Positions 60,618 to 64,000 of a DNA stretch of 64,000 bases are shown here, in pieces. Under the pieces are notes generated by a model, which searched no databases, was not told the origin of the DNA, and was given only the letters and a program-made list of their open reading frames with translations. Origin of the DNA: Anastatus disparis. Taxonomy: Eukaryota; Arthropoda; Insecta; Hymenoptera; Eupelmidae. The stretch is from NCBI GenBank assembly GCA_017163975.1, contig JAFFSR010000227.1:248001-312000 (forward strand). Direction: 5' to 3'. Numbering within the stretch: position 1 is the stretch's first letter; every line of letters begins with the position of its first letter. The position numbers and the translations under genes were made by a program.

Positions 60618-61029
60618 TTTAATTATCGAACTAATTTTAATATAAATAATTTATAATAATAACAAAGATTTTTAAAATATTCAAAAATTTGGCAAACAAG
60701 ATTAAAATAAAAAATTTTTTTATAACTTTATCTATATTATAAAAAATAAAAAATCAGTAAAGACGTAAGTAAAAGATTGGTCGTCAACAGTTCAATAATC
60801 ACTCAGAACTTCAAAGCTAAAGCGAAAGCAAATAATAAATAAAAGAGAATAGAAGCAAAATACTAATAACATATACTAAAGTCAATAACCAAACATAAAC
60901 ATAAGAAAACAAAATCAAACATTATAAAGTAAAGCCAAAAAAAGAAAAAGAAAAAAAAAATATATGAAAGCGCCCAGCGTAAATTGTATGATGATGTGTC
61001 TGGAATAAACCGCGGGGGCGTGATCGCAG

Positions 61030-61157
61030 CTGAAATACTTCGTGGCCCGCAAGAAGTTCAGGGAAGCCCTGAAACCTTACGACGTCAAGGACGTGATTGA
61101 ACAATACAGCTCCGGCCACGCCGATCTACTGAATCGCGTACGAAATCTGCACTTCAG
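61030..61157 (+). CDS. KCNQ: KCNQ exon 8b: helix B end and helix C, alternative version B
   Basis: Acceptor gtgatcgcag, donor CACTTCAG/gtacag; 128 nt, phase 0 in and phase 2 out, exactly like 8a. It encodes [20 protein letters not shown] followed by [20 protein letters not shown]. Differences from 8a are M1L, R8K, K11R, A28S, V31A, G35N, K38R, I40L, Q41H and T42F. They are conservative in helix B and cluster in helix C, the assembly helix. The region before the acceptor is rich in G and C (accgcgggggcgtgatcgcag) with no pyrimidine tract. The copy is intact, GC-rich at third positions and has no stop, so it is under selection and not a decaying duplicate. Confidence 0.94.
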
Positions 61158-61747
61158 GTACAGATTGCCTCGCAAGGTGCAGTTCGTCCTCTTTTTTATC
61201 ATATCTTTTTTTTTCTTTTTAATCTTCATTTTCTATATATATTAATGAATACTCGAATCTTGACAACGAATGTTCGAGTGTCTTTATATTTTTAATTTTT
61301 TTATCTTCAATCAATATTATGATTCAGCTTATTTTTCATGGATAAGAAAAATAGTAAAATATGACTTCTTAAATTTAATTAAATACAGATTTTTATAATT
61401 TATTTTTCAAAGAAAAAGCTAAGCTAATGACATTTTAAATATTTCTTTCTAGTATTATAAATTATTTTCTTAATAATTCTTAAGAAATTGAAAAAATAAA
61501 ATAAAATAAAATATTTTCATAATAATACTTTAAGAAATAAATGTAAAAATAAAATAATATTTTACAATTTTTCATTTCCATGTTGTCATCACGCCAATAT
61601 ATTGCGCTTTTTATGCTGCAGTATAAAATAGTTGAACGAACCACTTATATTACACATTCCTTTAATTTTATCAACAAAGCTGCTTTTATACAATATTATA
61701 TAATACATCTAGCCCCTTCCCCCAAGACCATTGTCAAAATAATTTCG

Positions 61748-61801
<54 letters not shown>

Positions 61802-62505
61802 TATATGCTAAAAAAAATTGCAGTCTTTCGATAGAGCGACAAAACTTTGACATTGGCAAAAGGCTCTCTTGTTGTTATTTATTTTGAGCGTTTGTGAATC
61901 GTCAAAAGCCATCTTACTGGAAGCGATTCGCTTTTAATAACCAAAAGAGTACTTCCATTCACTGTTCTAGTTATTTTTATTCTTTCACTTTAAATTTATG
62001 TTCTTTCAGAATAGATCTGTTTTGCCGCTTTTATATTGTATCGTACTTTTTTTTTATTATTATTAGGGTGATAGAGAAGTGTCTCTACGACAAACCGAAC
62101 TTAAGACAATAATCCGTAAATCTCTTTTCATAATTATTTGGAAAAAAAATCTTTTTTTCATTTTCTTTCTACTATTTAATCCATTATTTCAATAAAATAA
62201 TGCCAACCTCTTTTTCTTTTAGACTCATTTGTTAATGATTTGTGGTTATTGTAGAAGTATGGTTTATTGCACGTTGACAATATTATAACGTAGGTATTGT
62301 GGAAATTAAAAATTTTTTTATTCTCTAGAAAATATTAAAGGACCTTTGTAGAGAGCATGTAAGCTGATTTTCTCGTTAAATTATACGTGTATATATATAA
62401 AAGGCACATTATACTAAAGCTTGCTAATTGCACTGTTTGAACGTTAGATAATCGATTGCCTTTATAACAAGGAGGCCATTAATACAGAATTTCTCAATTG
62501 AACAG
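61158..62505 (+). other. KCNQ intron 8b-W9
   Basis: 1.35 kb intron with a long (TA)n microsatellite in the middle and a T-rich 3' half. The acceptor tctcaattgaacag serves both 8a and 8b. No other structure was seen. Confidence 0.88.
61749..61797. repeat. (TA)n microsatellite
   Basis: About 24 TA units in the intron after exon 8b. Confidence 0.95.
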
Positions 62506-62602
62506 GTTAGATCAAATTTTGGGTAAGCAAGGTTCTAAGGCAAGAGATGTCTATGCGTCGAAGCTTAGTTTAGCATCGAGAATCGTTAAGGTCGAAAGGC
62601 AG
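62506..62602 (+). CDS. KCNQ: KCNQ exon W9: helix C end and C-D linker, GC donor
   Basis: Acceptor tctcaattgaacag; the first base completes AGG (Arg) with the AG that ends either 8a or 8b. It encodes LDQILGKQGSKARDVYASKL, then SLASRIVKVERQ, ending in phase 0 at CAG/gcgagt. The splice donor is GC, not GT. The family supports this boundary: vertebrate KCNQ tails read KVEKQV..MEKKLD and the join here gives KVERQ-VDEIGMKLD. The only nearby GT alternative (GTTAAG/gtcgaa, 12 nt earlier) would delete VERQ from the start of the helix D coiled coil. The exon links helix C to helix D. Confidence 0.93.
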
Positions 62603-63816
62603 GCGAGTATTCATAATTCATTTAATCTATCATTATCAATTGCTTTGATTTTAGATCCTTTGACATAGTATCAATTAAAGATTTTTTATTTTTAATCACA
62701 TTATTTAAATTATCATTTTTTTTATTTTCAATTGGAGAATTACGTCAAGTCATTATAAAATAAACATTAAAAAGTTTATGATTAATAGTATATTACGCAC
62801 CAAGGGAGGGAAGGGGGACATTCTAACCCGCGCGTATGTTATCCCCGAGCCGAGGCGAGGCGATAACGCGCGGGTTAAGATGTCCCCTTCACTCCCGTGG
62901 CGCGTATACAATTTTTACCATAGCCAAGCCGAAAGTTGTCAACTAAAATTACTTATAACGTAAACGTTATGCTATATTGTTCTACTAGATACACTACACG
63001 ATATCACACTACAGGTAACACTCGTAATGATAATTCATTAATAAAAAAGATTTATGATTTCTTATTTTTCATCACACACACTTTTTAAAGATTCTATGCT
63101 TTGTTTTACTATATACCTCACGATAACACACTACACGGTAACACTCGTAATGATAGTTCATTAATAAAAAAAAATTTATTATTTAATCTGATAGAGTTAT
63201 TCTTCGATACACTCTGTTTCAATGCACACATTTTTCATCACACACATTTTTAACTAAATAATAATATAATACAATGTATACATATATGTTGTATACATTT
63301 GTATACATTTTGTTTTTTTTTGTTGCAAATGTAAGAGATTTTGAAAAAGAAACAGAAAAAGATTTTGATATCTGCCTTTGTTTTGTTCTTACTATGACTT
63401 TTGATGAAGAGCAAAAAGGCTAGGTATATTAGACATTATATGGGGAAAAGAAAGAGACGGAGAGATATAACGTATGCTATACTCTGTCGTTAGCGCCTGC
63501 GCAAAACGTTCTTTTTGCTTCCTGCCCCGACAAGAATGTGAGACTTTCGGTTGAAGTAGTGGGGATGAAAGTAGAAACTTTCGGGTTGGATATGGTAAAA
63601 AATTTATTTCGACATAATAAATCTGACACGATTTAACTAATACTACTTGAACCATGATAGGAGCAAAAAAAAAATTAACAAGTTTCAAATTACTTTAATT
63701 TAATGAACATTCAATAGAACAGTACGTCTGATAGATTATTTAAAATTCTAAATAATCATTTGGTGATAAAAATAAGTTATTATAATAAATGAAGATGTTA
63801 TTTACTGAAATATTAG
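62603..63816 (+). other. KCNQ intron W9-W10, GC-AG type
   Basis: Begins gcgagt and ends ttag. It carries one hairpin element of the AATAGTAYATT group (62783-62912). The rest is AT-rich with no recognisable feature. Confidence 0.88.
62783..62912. repeat. Hairpin element with GAGCCGAGGCGAGG apex
   Basis: AATAGTATATTACGCACCAA at the left; GGGGGACATTCTAACCCGCG pairs with CGCGGGTTAAGATGTCCCC; apex CCCCGAGCCGAGGCGAGG at 62843-62860; right end GCGTATACAATTTTT. Confidence 0.88.
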
Positions 63817-64000
63817 GTCGATGAGATCGGAATGAAACTTGACCAGCTTATCGAACTTTACATGGAGGATCGTAAAAGATTACTAGCATTACCAATGCCA
63901 GAATCATCGGATTACAATAATGGCGGTGGTAATAGTAGCGTCGGTGGCAGTGGAGGTGGTGGTATCGGTGGTAGTGGTAGTGGTGTCAATAATAATAATA
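63817..64000 (+). CDS. KCNQ: KCNQ exon W10 (cut by window end): helix D coiled coil and Asn/Gly tail
   Basis: Acceptor ttactgaaatattag, phase 0. It encodes VDEIGMKLDQLIELYMEDRK then RLLALPMPESSDYNN: helix D, the short coiled coil that sets tetramer assembly in KCNQ channels, with hydrophobic positions at heptad spacing. After that the protein becomes a Gly/Ser repeat (GGN and GGS types, encoded by GGT-rich triplets) and a run of Asn codons (AAT) at the window edge. No stop or donor is seen before base 64000, so the exon continues. The triplet repeats are likely to vary in length between individuals. Confidence 0.94.

Larger units (their letters stand above)
53191..61029 (+). other. KCNQ intron 8a-8b (7.8 kb)
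   Basis: Starts gtaccc and ends gatcgcag. 53.2-53.7 kb is a long T/C-rich tract with a (TC)n run. 53.7-56.4 kb is AT-rich with nothing recognised. 56.48-58.83 kb holds three hairpins and a 1.37-kb element with inverted ends. 58.85-60.39 kb is plain. A 222-bp hairpin element ends 413 nt before exon 8b. Confidence 0.88.
11657..64000 (+). other. KCNQ: KCNQ (Kv7) potassium channel gene, internal part
   Basis: Ten constitutive or alternative coding segments plus one duplicate exon form a single plus-strand gene encoding a KCNQ/Kv7 subunit, a tetrameric plasma-membrane channel that carries slow, non-inactivating voltage-gated K+ current. Seen directly: S4 arginine ladder, GYGD filter, the KCNQ-type PAG in S6, IQ-type helix A, helix B, helix C and helix D in the family order. 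All splice phases agree (2-nt start, then 0, 0, 0, 2, 1, 1, 0, 2, 0). Introns range from about 0.7 to 16 kb. The N-terminus, S1-S2 and the true C-terminus are outside the window. The family call is close to certain; the orthologue and species are not determined. Confidence 0.97.

Overview
This 64 kb window is insect nuclear DNA: very AT-rich, with small exons separated by long introns full of foldback repeats. The order cannot be fixed from the sequence alone. Only one protein-coding gene is supported. It is a plus-strand KCNQ (Kv7) voltage-gated potassium channel gene, and it runs off both ends of the window. No promoter, start codon, stop codon or poly(A) site is present. The exons for the N-terminus and S1-S2 must lie upstream, and the C-terminal end lies downstream.

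Exons in order are: S3 end, S4 and S4-S5 linker (11657-11832); S5 and pore helix (27821-27943); selectivity filter and S6 start (29672-29782); S6 end and calmodulin-binding helix A (32774-32958); two low-complexity helix A-B linker exons (37295-37482, 38219-38374); helix B start (51618-51688); helix B end plus helix C in two alternative versions, 8a (53063-53190) and 8b (61030-61157); C-D linker (62506-62602); helix D and an Asn/Gly-rich tail (63817-64000, cut by the window edge). Phases match at every junction. One isoform reads through about 472 codons.

The main biological signal is the 8a/8b pair. The two exons have equal length (128 nt), the same phases and 32 of 42 identical whole codons. 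Using both or neither puts a stop codon in frame almost at once, so they behave as mutually exclusive exons that swap the calmodulin and subunit-assembly surface of the channel. The next exon ends in a GC donor (CAG/gcgagt).

The rest is mobile-element debris. The most striking class is a group of about ten short hairpin elements. They share the terminus AATAGTAYATT, and many share an apex GAGCGNAGCGAG, yet their stems differ. Other contents are a cluster of back-to-back palindromes (33.5-37.1 kb), a three-copy dispersed repeat with a nested insertion, a 22-bp minisatellite inside one copy of an inverted repeat pair that flanks five KCNQ exons, two LINE fragments placed head to tail, a DIRS-like retroelement fragment, a 5S-rRNA-like sequence, and a possible decayed hammerhead motif. 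No tRNA, CRISPR array or bacterial-type gene was seen. All similarity statements come from reading the sequence; no alignment or folding program was run.
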